64,000 nt of DNA from Rubrobacteraceae bacterium (GCA_030448125.1 JAUJNO010000004.1:136894-200893), one strand, 5' to 3'. Positions 37,202 through 46,579 are shown, counted from the stretch's first letter. Numbers and translations are program-made. Notes: a model not told the origin generated them from the sequence alone.

Positions 37202-37258
37202 GTGCGCTAAGGATGACGGAGACGCTAGAGAGCCGGAGGTAGAAGATGATATCCAAAG
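37202..37258 (+). repeat. Direct repeat, upstream copy of gatC leader/start
   Basis: GTGCGCTAAG, then a variable stretch, then a block identical to the gatC leader except for single changes: CGCTAGAGAGCCGGAGG ... ATGATATCC. The second copy is 37654-37712. The copy holds the ribosome site and start codon of the HNH gene. Confidence 0.85.
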
Positions 37259-37638
37259 GAATGATGGAAACTTCGCCTTGTCCTAAGTGTGGAAGCACGA
37301 GCTTTGGTTTCTGGACATCGTCAAGCACAAGTAAGCAGCATCGCTATTGCCTCCCTTGCCGTCGGAATCGGGCCGATGCCTACTCCCAGCGTAAGAGATC
37401 CAGTGGTGGTTCGCACACGCCCCGTCAATGGCTCGAAAAACTTAAACAGTACGAAAGATGTCCGCGTTGCGGACGTCTTTGGCAAGACATTCCACGACGG
37501 CCGGATAGACGCTATAAGTATGTGTGGACTAAAGATCATATTGTTCCGCTTACAGCAGGTGGTACAGACAGCATCGAGAACATTCAGCCTTTGTGCTATC
37601 GGTGCAACTCTGCGAAATGCAACAGAGAAGATTCATAG
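37246..37638 (+). CDS. HNH endonuclease, homing-type candidate
   Basis: 130 residues. Four zinc knuckles, CPKCG near 12, CLPC near 35, CPRCG near 72 and CYRCN near 115. The HNH core runs from KDHIVPLTAGG near 95 through SIENIQPL. Codon usage is markedly less GC-rich than the neighbours, a sign of transfer. The start (ATG ATA TCC AAA) copies the gatC start (ATG ATA TCC GAA). The duplicated leader supplies its GGAGG ribosome site. Inserted between an SDR gene and gatC without breaking either. Confidence 0.85.
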   Translation: MISKGMMETSPCPKCGSTSFGFWTSSSTSKQHRYCLPCRRNRADAYSQRKRSSGGSHTPRQWLEKLKQYERCPRCGRLWQDIPRRPDRRYKYVWTKDHIVPLTAGGTDSIENIQPLCYRCNSAKCNREDS

Positions 37639-37653
37639 TAACCTCAGCAGACT

Positions 37654-37712
37654 GTGCGCTAAGATAACGATGGAGCCGCTAGAGAGCCGGAGGTAGAAAA
37701 TGATATCCGAAG
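37654..37712 (+). repeat. Direct repeat, gatC leader/start copy
   Basis: Second copy of the repeat that flanks the HNH gene. It contains the real gatC ribosome site GCCGGAGG and ATG 37700. Confidence 0.85.
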
Positions 37713-37981
37713 AAGAGGTGCGCCACGTCGCCAGCCTGGCCCGCCTGGGCCTGACGGAGGATGAGGTAAAGAAGATGAGCGGACAGCTCGATGCCATCCT
37801 GGAGAGCATCGACCAGATCGGCGAGCTGGACCTCGAGGACGTCCCGCCCACTGCCAACGCCCTGAACCTGACGAACGTCCTCCGCCCCGACGAGCCGCAC
37901 GAGTGTCTCCCTCCGGAGGAGGCCCTCTCGACGGCTCCCGACGCCGCGGATGACCTCTTCGCCGTCCCGAGGATAGACTAG
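37700..37981 (+). CDS. gatC: Asp-tRNA(Asn)/Glu-tRNA(Gln) amidotransferase subunit C
   Basis: 93 residues, full length: EEEVRHVASLARLGLTEDE near 4 and the C-terminal EALSTAPDAADDLFAVPRI. GatC stabilises GatA in the complex that converts mis-charged Glu-tRNA(Gln) or Asp-tRNA(Asn). It has GGAGG seven bases before ATG 37700. One base separates it from gatA. Confidence 0.95.
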   Translation: MISEEEVRHVASLARLGLTEDEVKKMSGQLDAILESIDQIGELDLEDVPPTANALNLTNVLRPDEPHECLPPEEALSTAPDAADDLFAVPRID

Positions 37982-37982
37982 T

Positions 37983-39447
37983 ATGCCGAACGGTATGCCA
38001 AAGGATTCGCCCTGCGAATTGCTCAGTCTCTCGGCCTACGAACTGGCCAGGAAGATAGAGGCCCGCGAGGTCTCCGCCCGCGAGGCCGCCGAGGTCGCCA
38101 ACGCCCGCGTCGAGGAGGTCGAGGGTGACGTCAACTCCTTCGTCACCATCACCCCGGAGCTCGCCGTCGAGCGGGCCGAGAGGGTGGACGCCCGGATGAA
38201 GAACGGCGGCGTCAAGCTCTGGGAGGGTGTGCCCATAGCCGTCAAGGATGTGCTCTCTACCCGCGGCGTGCGCACGACCTGCGGCTCGAAGATCCTGGAG
38301 AACTTCGAGCCCCTCTACGACGCTTCGGCGCTGCTGAACTACGGGGAGGACATGATCGTGGTCGGCAAGGCGAACTGCGACGAGTTCGCGATGGGCTCCT
38401 CGACGGAGAACTCCGCCTACGGCCCGACCCGCAACCCCTGGGGCCTCGACCGTGTCCCGGGCGGCTCCTCCGGGGGTCCGCCGCGGCCGTCGCCGCCGGC
38501 GAGGGCTGGTGGTCTCTGGGCACCGACACCGGCGGCTCCGTCAGGCAGCCGGGAGCGCTGTGCGGCGTCGTGGGTTTGAAGCCGACCTACGGGCGCGTCT
38601 CGCGCTACGGGCTCATCGCCTTCGCCTCTTCTCTCGACCAGATCGGGCCGATGACCCGCGACGTGCGCGACTCGGCGCTCCTCTTGCAAGCCATCGCCGG
38701 CCACGACCCGCGCGACTCCACGAGTGCGAACGTCGAAGTCCCGGACTACCTGGCGCAGCTCGAAGGCGGAGTCGCGGGTCTGCGGGTCGGAGTAGTACAG
38801 GAGCTGATGGGAGAGGGCATAGAGCCCGGCCCGCGCGAGGTGGTCGAGCGCGTCGCTCGGGGATTGGAGAGCGCGGGGCCGAGGTGGGGGAGGCCAGCCT
38901 GCCCCACTCGCGGTATGGCCTGCCGGCCTACTACATCATCGCTCCGGCCGAGGTGTCCTCCAACCTGGCCCGCTTCGACGGGGTGCGCTACGGGCTGCGC
39001 GTCCCCGCGGACGGCTACACGAGATGTACCGCAAAACGCGCGAGGAGGGCTTCGGGGACGAGGCCAAGCGCCGCATCATGCTCGGCACCTACGCGCTCTC
39101 TTCCGGTTACTACGACGCCTACTACGCCCAGGCCCAGAAGGTCCGCACCCGCATCATCGAGGACTTCCGCGCCGCCTACGCCCGCTACGACGTACTCGTC
39201 TCCCCGACCGCGCCCACGGTGGCCTTCGGTATCGGCGAGAAGATCGACGACCCGCTCGCCATGTACTACCAGGACCTCTGCACCATCCCCGTGAACCTCG
39301 CCGGCATCCCCGCTATCAGCATCCCCGGCGGTCTCTCCGACGGCCTACCCGTAGGCGTCCAACTCATGAGCGACCACTTCACCGAAGGCATGCTCCTGCG
39401 CGCCGCCCGCGCCGCCGAAAAGGCCGCGGAACTTCGCGCGCGAGTAC
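37983..39447 (+). pseudogene. gatA: GatA amidotransferase subunit with three one-base deletions
   Basis: Amidase-signature subunit that releases ammonia from glutamine. All parts of a normal ~486-residue GatA are present: [10 protein letters not shown] (catalytic Lys) near 80, [24 protein letters not shown], then the conserved C-terminal [11 protein letters not shown] and SIPGG. They lie in three frames. Each shift equals loss of one base: in the G-run 38472-38476 (5 G instead of 6), in 38875-38878 (4 G instead of 5), and at about 39021 (ACGAG for ACGGAG). The stop codon is also missing, and the frame runs into a hydrolase fragment to 39659. As written it is not functional. Confidence 0.9.
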
Positions 39448-39870
39448 GCGCCTCGAAAGCCTTACTGGGGCGCGATGGTGGCGTGGATGGCCGCGCTGCA
39501 CCCGGAGAGGGTCGAACGGCTCGGGATACTGAACCTTCGCGCGGAGCTGGCCGAGACGCGGGTTGCTCCGGCCCCCGAACTGCTCCGCGCTCGTACGGCT
39601 TCCAGGTACTCTGCCGGAGAAGGTTCTCGCCACTTCCTTCGACACGCGCTGCGCAATAGGCCGGTTCGTCGCGGAGGGTTCGGCCTGGCGAGACCGGGGG
39701 CGCTGACCGCCGCTCTCAACTACTACCGCGGAAATCCGCGCACGAGGTCTCGGGCACTGCTCCGGAGGATCGAAGCGCCGGTGCTGGTGATCGATCGCTA
39801 CCTTCGCGCTCCTCGGACCGCTCCTGGGTCCCGAACCTTCCTGGCCGCCCCGCGACGAACCTCGAGCTGA
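39448..39870 (+). pseudogene. Alpha/beta-hydrolase (epoxide-hydrolase-like) fragment
   Basis: The frame containing [35 protein letters not shown] and RRIEAPVLVID is the middle and cap part of an alpha/beta hydrolase. The N-terminal third with the nucleophile elbow is missing, apparently deleted together with the gatA stop. The C-terminal third is scrambled. Remnant. Confidence 0.7.
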
Positions 39871-39873
39871 CGG

Positions 39874-40731
39874 CTAGGCTCTGACCGCGTTGCCCCCGGC
39901 GCGCTTGGCCCTGTACAGGGCCTCGTCGGCGGCGTGGGTGAGCTCGTTGCGCGTCGTGCCGTCCTCGGGATAGGCGGCGACGCCGAGGAGAGGGTTGGGT
40001 CGGCGAGGGCGCCCTCATGCTCGAGGGCGTACTCCTCGACGCGGCGCCGGACCTCCTCGGCGACGGCCAACGCCTCCCCCCTTGTCCAGGCCGGGCAGGA
40101 TGGTCTGGTACTCGTCGCCGCCGAAACGGTCGCCCGGCGGCCCTCCGCGGCGTGCAACTCCCCGATAATGCGGCCAACCGCGCCGACGACGAACTCGCCA
40201 GAAGGTGTCCGTGGCGGTCGTTGATCTTTTGAGGGTTGTCTATGTCCGCATGAGGACGCTCAAGGGGTCTGCCCAACGCCATCGTCGCCTCCAGGTGGTG
40301 CTCGAACTCCTCGTCGAAGCGCTTCTTGACCAGGAGACCGGTAAGGTGATCCCGGTTGATCAGGCGGTCCAGAGCCGCGTGGAACTGTGCCTTTACGGGA
40401 TCCCCCTGCGAAAACTCCAACACGGAATCGCCTATCACGATGCGGTCCCCATCGCGCAAGGGACGCTCTCCGGAGCCCCCGAAGGCTTCGCCGTTCACCA
40501 CGGTGCCTTCGCCGGTGCCCAGGTCCGGACCACGTACGCGCCCGAGTCCGGCTCGCGATGGATGCTGGCGTGCCTCGGTTCGACCTCCACGTCCCGGACC
40601 ACGACGTCCGCCAGAAACGGGTCGTTCCCAGGACCGGCTCCCCGCCGTCCATAAAGTAGAAATCCCGAGCCCCGGTCCCTGTAGGACCACGAGGTGTGCA
40701 TGCGCCGGGACGTACCCGCCCTGTTCACCAT
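39874..40731 (-). pseudogene. FHA-GGDEF diguanylate cyclase, multiply frameshifted
   Basis: From ATG 40731: an FHA domain (VEPRHASIHREPDSGAYVV, then NGEAFGG...RPLRDGDRIVIGDSVLEF), a helix, and a GGDEF domain (RDHLTGLLVKKRFDEEFEHH, DIDN..KINDRHGHLL, GGDEYQ, EALYRAKRAGGNAVRA, stop at 39874). The parts lie in alternating frames, with at least six indels. The first, near 40524, is again loss of one G on the coding strand; others lie near 40247, 40190, 40135, 40078 and 40000. The active-site GGDE is intact in one frame. If restored it would make cyclic di-GMP under control of a phosphothreonine-binding FHA domain. Confidence 0.8.
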
Positions 40732-40780
40732 TCGTGGCGATAACGTCCTCCTCTGCGCCCGTCCCAGGGTTTCCGGCCGA

Positions 40781-40809
40781 TTCTAGCACCCGTCCCCCGA
40801 TGCTAGAAT
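40781..40809. promoter_or_regulatory. 8-bp inverted repeat and -10 box before gatB
   Basis: TTCTAGCA (40781-40788) and TGCTAGAA (40801-40808) with 12 bases between. TAGAAT (40804-40809) looks like a -10 for gatB. Lies between gatB and the divergent FHA-GGDEF gene. Confidence 0.5.
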
Positions 40810-40852
40810 AGAACGGAGAATAGCAGGCGAGGAAGGCGCGAGGACTCAAGCA

Positions 40853-41924
40853 TTGCAGACACAGGAGAAGAGAACCTACCAGGCGGTCATCGGGCTCGAG
40901 TTTCACGTTCATCTCGCGACCCGGACAAAGATGTTCTGCTCCTGCCGGGTCACCTACGGCGAGGAGCCAAACACCCACACCTGCCCGGTCTGTCTCAGGC
41001 ACCCACAGCGCCCTGCCGGTCACCAATGAGAAGGCCGTCGAGCTTGGTGTGATGGCGGGGATCGCGTTGAACTGCTGCGCCCAGGGCCATCTTCGCGCGC
41101 GCTTCCCGAAGGGGCCATCTTCGCGCGCACGAATAAAGAACATGAACTCCTTCCGCTTCGTCGAGCGGGGCCTCGCGCGCGAGCTGGAGCGACAGCAGCA
41201 GATCCTGGAGGGCGGCGGTCGCGTCGCGCAGGCGACGATGCATTACGACCCCGAGACCGACGAGGTCCACGAGCTGAGGAGCAAGGAGTATGCTCACGAC
41301 TACCGCTACTTCCCCGAGCCCGATCTCCTGCCCCTGGAGCTCACCGCCGCCTGGGTTCAGCAGATAAAGAGCCGCCTCCCCGAACTGCCCGAAGAGAAAA
41401 AGGCGCGCTTTGTCGAGCAGTACGGGCTCTCCGAGTACGACGCGGGTGTCCTCACCGCGGACAGCGAGCTCGCCTCCTTCTACGAGGAGGTCGCGGCTAA
41501 AGCGGACCCGAAGCAGGCCGCCAACTGGACGACCGGCGAGCTGCGGGCGCGTCTGAACGAGACAGGGGTAAGCATCACCGAATCGAAGGTGACCTCCGGG
41601 CACCTGGCCGGGTTGATCGGCCTCGTCGAGAGCGGCGCCGTCTCCCGCTCCGCCGCCAAAGACGTGCTCGGCATCGTCTTCGAGACGGGTGATTCTCCCT
41701 CCGCCGTCGTCGAGCGCGAGGGACTCGCCTCGCTGGGCGGTGACGAGCTCTCCGGGATGGTCGACGAGGTCCTCACGGCTAACCCGGACGAGGCCGAGAG
41801 GGTGCGGGCTGGAGATAAGAAGGTCGTCGGTTTCCTCGTGGGTCAGGTGATGAGGGCGACCCGCGGCAACGCCGACGGCGGCCGGGTGCGCCAGCTCCTC
41901 GCGGAGAAGCTTAACGGGCAGTAG
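40853..41924 (+). pseudogene. gatB: GatB amidotransferase subunit, frameshifted and internally deleted
   Basis: Kinase/glutamyl-transferase subunit of GatCAB. TTG 40853 begins [13 protein letters not shown] and the zinc motif CSC...CPVC. The frame is lost near 41000 and stops at 41029. Homology resumes in another frame (ELGVMAGIALNC, 41049 on), then jumps to IKNMNSFRFVERGL at about 41130. About 130 residues that normally lie between (including FYPDLPKGYQISQ) are absent. At the junction GGGCCATCTTCGCGCGC occurs twice (41084-41100, 41112-41128). From 41130 to 41924 the YqeY-like tail domain is intact. As written it is not functional. Confidence 0.9.
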
Positions 41925-41928
41925 CCGC

Positions 41929-43182
41929 GTGCCGAACGGCGGCGCGCCTCGCGGTCGCGCGCCTCGCGTCTTCGTTCCGGTCCCCTCCGAGGCGCTCGTA
42001 TACATCGGTTCCATCCTGAAGGCGGGCGGAGAGCCGATGGTGCTCGGCTTGCCGATGGACTTCCCTGCCGGCGGCGTCGCGCTACGCCGCGAATGGGTCG
42101 CGGACTGGACCGAGATCTTCTGCTCCAACAACGAACTCGATGCCCTGCTGCTGAGCGCCACGGACCCCGCGGAGCTCGCAGGCCTGCTGATAGCCGCGTT
42201 GCGCCTCGACCTGCCGGCGGTCGTCGTGCCGACGAGAGACTCATTTACCGTCGCCCTTGCCGCCTTGGGCTTCGCGCCCCTGGCCGGAGATGCCGCCGAG
42301 ATCGCCGTCGAGTTGGCCAGGACCGGCCGGCCACGTCCCCGGGAGCTGGTCGAAGGCTTCTCCCTGGCGAACGCCTTGCGAGCTGGTCTGGCCGCGGGCG
42401 CCGGGCCGGAGTTGCTCGTCCACCTCGCCGCCATCGCGCGAGAGGCCGGGGTGCTGGGCTTTCCACGGATGATCCGGGTCCTCGCCCCCGAGACCCTCGA
42501 GATCGTCGACCCCGGCTCGCCCTGGTTTGAGACCTACGGCGCCGCCGGCCTCTTCGCCCACCTCGGTGGCGCTCTGCACGACACCAGGACCGTGACGGGG
42601 CAACTCGAGGAGGCATTGCCCCCCGCGCCTCCGACCCCTGAGACGAACGGCATGCGCCTGGTTTTCGTGCGGGGTCGGGCGTCGGGCACGGAGATCGTCT
42701 GCCGGGTGGATGAAGGGGCAACGGAGATCTCCGGCGATTGCCGCTTCTACGCCTCCGAGGATGCCGCCGTCCGGGCGGTGGAGGATGACGTGGTCGGTCC
42801 TTCCGACCTGCTCGTCGTGGCTGGTTGCGGGCCTCGCGGAGGACCACCGGGTCTACTCCGGCTCGACCGTCTGGACGGCGCTCTACGCGGGGCCGATCTG
42901 GACATCCCGATTCTCACCGACGGGCTCCCCCCGGAAGGCATATCGGGCTCCTGGGCTTCGTTGGCGGCGCCGGAGGCTTCCGAGGGCGGCGTGATCGGAC
43001 GTCTGCGGGACGGAGATTTCCTGCGGCTGGACCTTGTCGAGGGTCTCATCCGCACCGGCGTCAAGGCCGACGAGATCCGCGGTCGAGAACCCTTTGTGGC
43101 TCCCGTACGCTCCGGCTTCGGCTACGCCGACCGGTACGCTCGTACGGCCCTCCCCGCCTTCGAAGGGGCAGGGTTCGGTTAA
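41929..43182 (+). CDS. Degenerate IlvD/Edd-family protein lacking Fe-S ligands
   Basis: 417 residues alignable by eye to dihydroxy-acid dehydratase: DALLLSATDPAELAGLLIAALRLDLPAV corresponds to the SCDK..PG region (core LLIAALRLDLP), GPELLVHLAAIAREAG to TNAVLHLLAIAREAG, and GCGPRGGPPG...ILTDG...GGVIGRLRDGDFLRLDLVEG to the C-terminal domain. All three cysteine motifs for the cluster are lost (SCDK reads SATD) and the catalytic TDGRFSG reads TDGLPPEG. It cannot be a normal dehydratase, and about 150 residues are missing compared with IlvD. Starts five bases after gatB. Role unknown. Confidence 0.65.
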   Translation: MPNGGAPRGRAPRVFVPVPSEALVYIGSILKAGGEPMVLGLPMDFPAGGVALRREWVADWTEIFCSNNELDALLLSATDPAELAGLLIAALRLDLPAVVVPTRDSFTVALAALGFAPLAGDAAEIAVELARTGRPRPRELVEGFSLANALRAGLAAGAGPELLVHLAAIAREAGVLGFPRMIRVLAPETLEIVDPGSPWFETYGAAGLFAHLGGALHDTRTVTGQLEEALPPAPPTPETNGMRLVFVRGRASGTEIVCRVDEGATEISGDCRFYASEDAAVRAVEDDVVGPSDLLVVAGCGPRGGPPGLLRLDRLDGALRGADLDIPILTDGLPPEGISGSWASLAAPEASEGGVIGRLRDGDFLRLDLVEGLIRTGVKADEIRGREPFVAPVRSGFGYADRYARTALPAFEGAGFG

Positions 43183-43643
43183 CGCCTTCTCCTGCGGACT
43201 ACCAGCGTGTTCGCGACCATGTCGCCCGGCCGCTGCCTCTTCGGCGAGGCCAGCATCACGAAGATGCCCGCGAACATGTCCGCGAAGAGGAACGTCAGCG
43301 CCCTCAGCGCCGCCCGACCCGGACCCGGGACCCTACCGTCCTCTTCCCGGATCACCTCTATCCCCAACAGCGCCTTCCCAAGCGTCCGTCCCCAGAAGCC
43401 TTCGAGTACGACCATGTACACGGTGTAAAGGATGCAGAACAGGAGCACGAATACGAGTAGCAGGACCAGCACCAGGACCAGCCCCGGTCTTACTAACAGG
43501 AGCGGTATGAACGCCACGAGCGAGAGGGACGCGACGAGAGCGCAATCTACCAGGCAGGCGGCCACCCTTCGGCCTATGACGTTGTTATCCCGCGCCAACC
43601 CGAGCCCCTCAATATTCGTCTCCTGTAGACGCCGCCCGTTCAA
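43179..43643 (-). CDS. RDD-family membrane protein
   Basis: 154 residues: VIGRRVAACLVDCAL near 22 (the R-D of the RDD motif), three hydrophobic helices, WGRTLGKALLGIEVI near 84 and a C-terminal RPGDMVANTLVVRRRRR. Function of the family is uncertain; some members are ion antiporters. ATG 43643 is used; a shorter start is possible. Overlaps the stop of the convergent IlvD-like gene by four bases. Confidence 0.85.
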   Translation of the reverse strand: MNGRRLQETNIEGLGLARDNNVIGRRVAACLVDCALVASLSLVAFIPLLLVRPGLVLVLVLLLVFVLLFCILYTVYMVVLEGFWGRTLGKALLGIEVIREEDGRVPGPGRAALRALTFLFADMFAGIFVMLASPKRQRPGDMVANTLVVRRRRR

Positions 43644-43831
43644 GAACTATAGTGCCCGTAGGTGCTTCGTTCAGACTATTTCGAGCCCACTAATAGGGCT
43701 CAAACAGCACCGTGCCGTTTAGATAGCAACAGATTGTAAATTGCCTGCCCCAAAATGTAGCCATCGCGAGCATTTACGTCTAGAATAAGCACGCGAAAGT
43801 TGTCTGTGGCAAGAGAGGAATCTTCGTACCT

Positions 43832-44989
43832 ATGATGAACAAGTACCGTTTGATGTCGCCTGGGCCCACTCCCATACCGCCGGAGGTATCGGCCGCTGGG
43901 GCCCTACCCATAATCCACCACCGCACGCCGGAGTTCGGCGAGGTCTTTACCCGCGTGAACGAGAACCTGAAGCGGGTCTTCCTCACCGAGAACGACATAT
44001 TCACCTACGCCGCGAGCGGGACGGGGGCTTTCGAGGGCGCGGTCCAGAACCTCTTCTCGCCTGGCGACAGGGTCCTGGTCGTGAACAACGGCAACTTCGG
44101 GAACCGCTGGGTGAAGATGAGCCAGGCGTTTGGCCTGGAGGTGACCGAGCTCAAGTACGACTGGGGCGTGAAGGCCGACAACGACGAGGTCGCCGACGCG
44201 CTGGCCAACGATCCCCAGATCAAGGCCGCCATGTGCGTGCTCTCGGAGACCTCCACCGGTACGGTGAACGACATCGAGGGCTTCGCCCGGGCGACGGAGA
44301 ACGTCGTCACGATAGTCGACGCGGTCTCGGGGCTCGGGGCCTGCCCGTTGCGCACCGACGAGTGGGGTGTGGACGTGGTGGTTGCCGGGTCGCAGAAGGC
44401 GCTTATGACGCCTCCGGGGCTCGGGTTCGTGAGCGTTTCGGAGCGGGCGATGCGGATGCACGAAGAGAGCCGGATGCCGCGCTACTACTTCGACTGGACG
44501 GCGGCGAAGAAGGCCTACGAAAAGGACCCCGCCCAGACGGCGTGGACGCCCGCGGTGAGCGTCATCATCCAGCTCGACGTGGCGCTGCAGCAGATCCTGG
44601 CCGAGGGTGTGGAGGAGGTCTTCCAGCGGCACGTCCTTTTGGGCCGGGCCTCGCGCGAGGGGATCAAGGGCATGGGTCTCAAGCTCTTTGGACCGGACGA
44701 GGACTTGAACTCGGCCGTGACGGCGGCCTGGGTACCCGAGGGCGTCGACGGCAAGCAGTTCGTCAAGATGCTCTTCAGGGAGCACGGGATACAGATCGCG
44801 GGCGGCCAGGGGGAGATGACTGGCAGGATCTTCCGCATCGGTCACTGCGGCTACTTCGACTCTTACGACATTATCGCGACGATAGCCGCCGCGGAGTTGG
44901 CCCTGGAGTCCCTGGACTATCCGGTGGAGCTAGGCCGGGGTGTCGGGGCCGCCCAGAGGGTCTTCTCGAAGAGCGGGGTGACGGTCTAG
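43832..44989 (+). CDS. Class V aminotransferase (serine/alanine-glyoxylate type)
   Basis: PLP enzyme of 385 residues. SPGPTPIPPEV at the N-terminus, TYAASGTGAFEGAVQNL near 58, DAVSGLG near 170 and the PLP lysine in VAGSQKALMTPPGLG near 190. Overlaps serA by one base, so it most likely supplies the transamination step of phosphoserine/serine synthesis, or serine-pyruvate exchange, with SerA. ATG 43832 (second Met 43835). TAGAAT at 43781 may be its -10. The 188 bases before it (43644-43831) hold a GAGCCC/GGGCTC hairpin and no gene. Confidence 0.88.
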   Translation: MMNKYRLMSPGPTPIPPEVSAAGALPIIHHRTPEFGEVFTRVNENLKRVFLTENDIFTYAASGTGAFEGAVQNLFSPGDRVLVVNNGNFGNRWVKMSQAFGLEVTELKYDWGVKADNDEVADALANDPQIKAAMCVLSETSTGTVNDIEGFARATENVVTIVDAVSGLGACPLRTDEWGVDVVVAGSQKALMTPPGLGFVSVSERAMRMHEESRMPRYYFDWTAAKKAYEKDPAQTAWTPAVSVIIQLDVALQQILAEGVEEVFQRHVLLGRASREGIKGMGLKLFGPDEDLNSAVTAAWVPEGVDGKQFVKMLFREHGIQIAGGQGEMTGRIFRIGHCGYFDSYDIIATIAAAELALESLDYPVELGRGVGAAQRVFSKSGVTV

Positions 44990-46575
44990 TGAAGGTTCTG
45001 ATAACCGAGGCCCTCGCCGAGAGCGGGGTCGAGCTGCTCAAAAAGGAGTTCGAGGTAGACGTGCTCCTCGGCATGAGTCCCGAGGAGCTTCTGGAGAGGA
45101 TCGGCGAGTACGACGGCCTCATAATCCGGAGCGCCACGACGGTCACGGCGGAGGTCATAGAGAGAGCCGAGAACCTCAAGGCGATAGGCCGGGCCGGCAT
45201 CGGGGTGGACAACATAGACATCGAGGCGGCGACGAAGAGGGGTATCATCGTCGCCAACGCCCCCGAGAGCAACACGATAGCGGCGGGCGAGCACACTTTA
45301 GGTCTGATGCTCGCCGCGGCGCGGCACATCCCGGCCGCCGACGAGTCCTTGCGCGGCGGCGAGTGGAAGCGGAGCAAGTTCAAGGGCGTGGAGGTCGCCG
45401 GGAAGACGCTCGGCCTCGTGGGCCTGGGGCACGTGGGCCGCATCGTGGCGCGGGGCGCCGTGGGGATGAGGATGCGTGTGTTGGCTTACGACCCGTACGT
45501 CTCCGAGGACCGGATGCGCGACATGAACGTCGCCCGCGCCGAGAGCGTGGACGAGGTTTTGGAGCAGTCGGACTTCGTCTCCTTGCACGTCCCGCGCACC
45601 CCGCAGACGATGGGCATGATCGGCGAGGTTGCTCTGGAGAAGATGAAGCCCTCCGCGTACCTCGTAAACGTCGCGCGCGGCGGCATCGTGGACGAGACCG
45701 CGCTGTACAATGCCTTGAAGCAGGGTAGCATCGCCGGCGCCGCCCTCGACGTGTTCAAGGAGGAGCCGACGACCGACTCCCCGCTCTTTACGCTGCCGAA
45801 CGCGATCGTCACCCCGCATCTCGGGGCAAGCACGGTCGAGGCTCAGGATCGGGCCGGCGTGACCGCCGCCGAGCAGGTCGCGAGCGCCCTGCGTGGGCAG
45901 GTGCCGTTGAACGCGATCAACGCGCCGGTCCCGGTGGGCGAGGGGGCGGAGTTCGTGGCCCAGTTCTCGGAGCTTTGCGAGACAATGGGGAAGGTTCTCT
46001 ACCAACTCACCGACAGGCCCGGCAACTCCCTGAAGATCGAGTACCGGGGCGAGGTCGCGAGGTTCGATACCCGGCTCCTGGACGTCTCGGCGATGAAGGG
46101 GCTCTTGGCCCGGATGGTACACGAGCCGTTGAACTTCGTGAACACGCCCGCGCTCGCAAGGGAGATGGGCCTGAGGGTCGAGACCGCCCGGATCTCGGAG
46201 AGCTCGGACTACACGAGCCTCGTCACGCTGCGCCTCGCCTCGGAGGGCGCCGGGGATGAGAACGTGGTAACCGGGACCCTCGTCGGGCCGCGGATGCAGC
46301 CGCGGATCGTTGACGCCTTCGGCTTCACGGTCGACATCGTTCCCCAGAAGCACACGCTCTTTATCCGCAACGAGGACCAGCCCGGCATGATCGGGCGGGT
46401 CGGAAGCATCCTGGGCGAGCACGGGATCAACATCGGCAACATGGCCGTCGGACGCAACGCCCCTGGCGCGCCCGCCGCCATGGCCATAACGGTCGACGAG
46501 CCCGTCCCCGACGAGGTTCTGAAGAGCCTGCGCGAGATCCCCGGCTTCACCGACGCCCGGGCCGTGAGCCTGTAA
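44989..46575 (+). CDS. serA: D-3-phosphoglycerate dehydrogenase
   Basis: First step of serine synthesis. 528 residues, long-form SerA: NAD-binding GLVGLGHVGRIVARG near 141, RAGIGVDNIDIEAAT near 63, catalytic His region TPHLGAST near 270, an intervening ASB domain (about 310-450) and a C-terminal ACT domain (LFIRNEDQPGMIGRVGSILG near 455) for serine feedback. GTG 44989 overlaps the aminotransferase stop. Confidence 0.96.
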   Translation: MKVLITEALAESGVELLKKEFEVDVLLGMSPEELLERIGEYDGLIIRSATTVTAEVIERAENLKAIGRAGIGVDNIDIEAATKRGIIVANAPESNTIAAGEHTLGLMLAAARHIPAADESLRGGEWKRSKFKGVEVAGKTLGLVGLGHVGRIVARGAVGMRMRVLAYDPYVSEDRMRDMNVARAESVDEVLEQSDFVSLHVPRTPQTMGMIGEVALEKMKPSAYLVNVARGGIVDETALYNALKQGSIAGAALDVFKEEPTTDSPLFTLPNAIVTPHLGASTVEAQDRAGVTAAEQVASALRGQVPLNAINAPVPVGEGAEFVAQFSELCETMGKVLYQLTDRPGNSLKIEYRGEVARFDTRLLDVSAMKGLLARMVHEPLNFVNTPALAREMGLRVETARISESSDYTSLVTLRLASEGAGDENVVTGTLVGPRMQPRIVDAFGFTVDIVPQKHTLFIRNEDQPGMIGRVGSILGEHGINIGNMAVGRNAPGAPAAMAITVDEPVPDEVLKSLREIPGFTDARAVSL

Positions 46576-46579
46576 GTCC

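Noticed and set aside
38470..39025. Programmed frameshifts in gatA.
   Set aside because: Three in one gene, none at a recognised slippery site, and neighbouring genes show the same type of indel.
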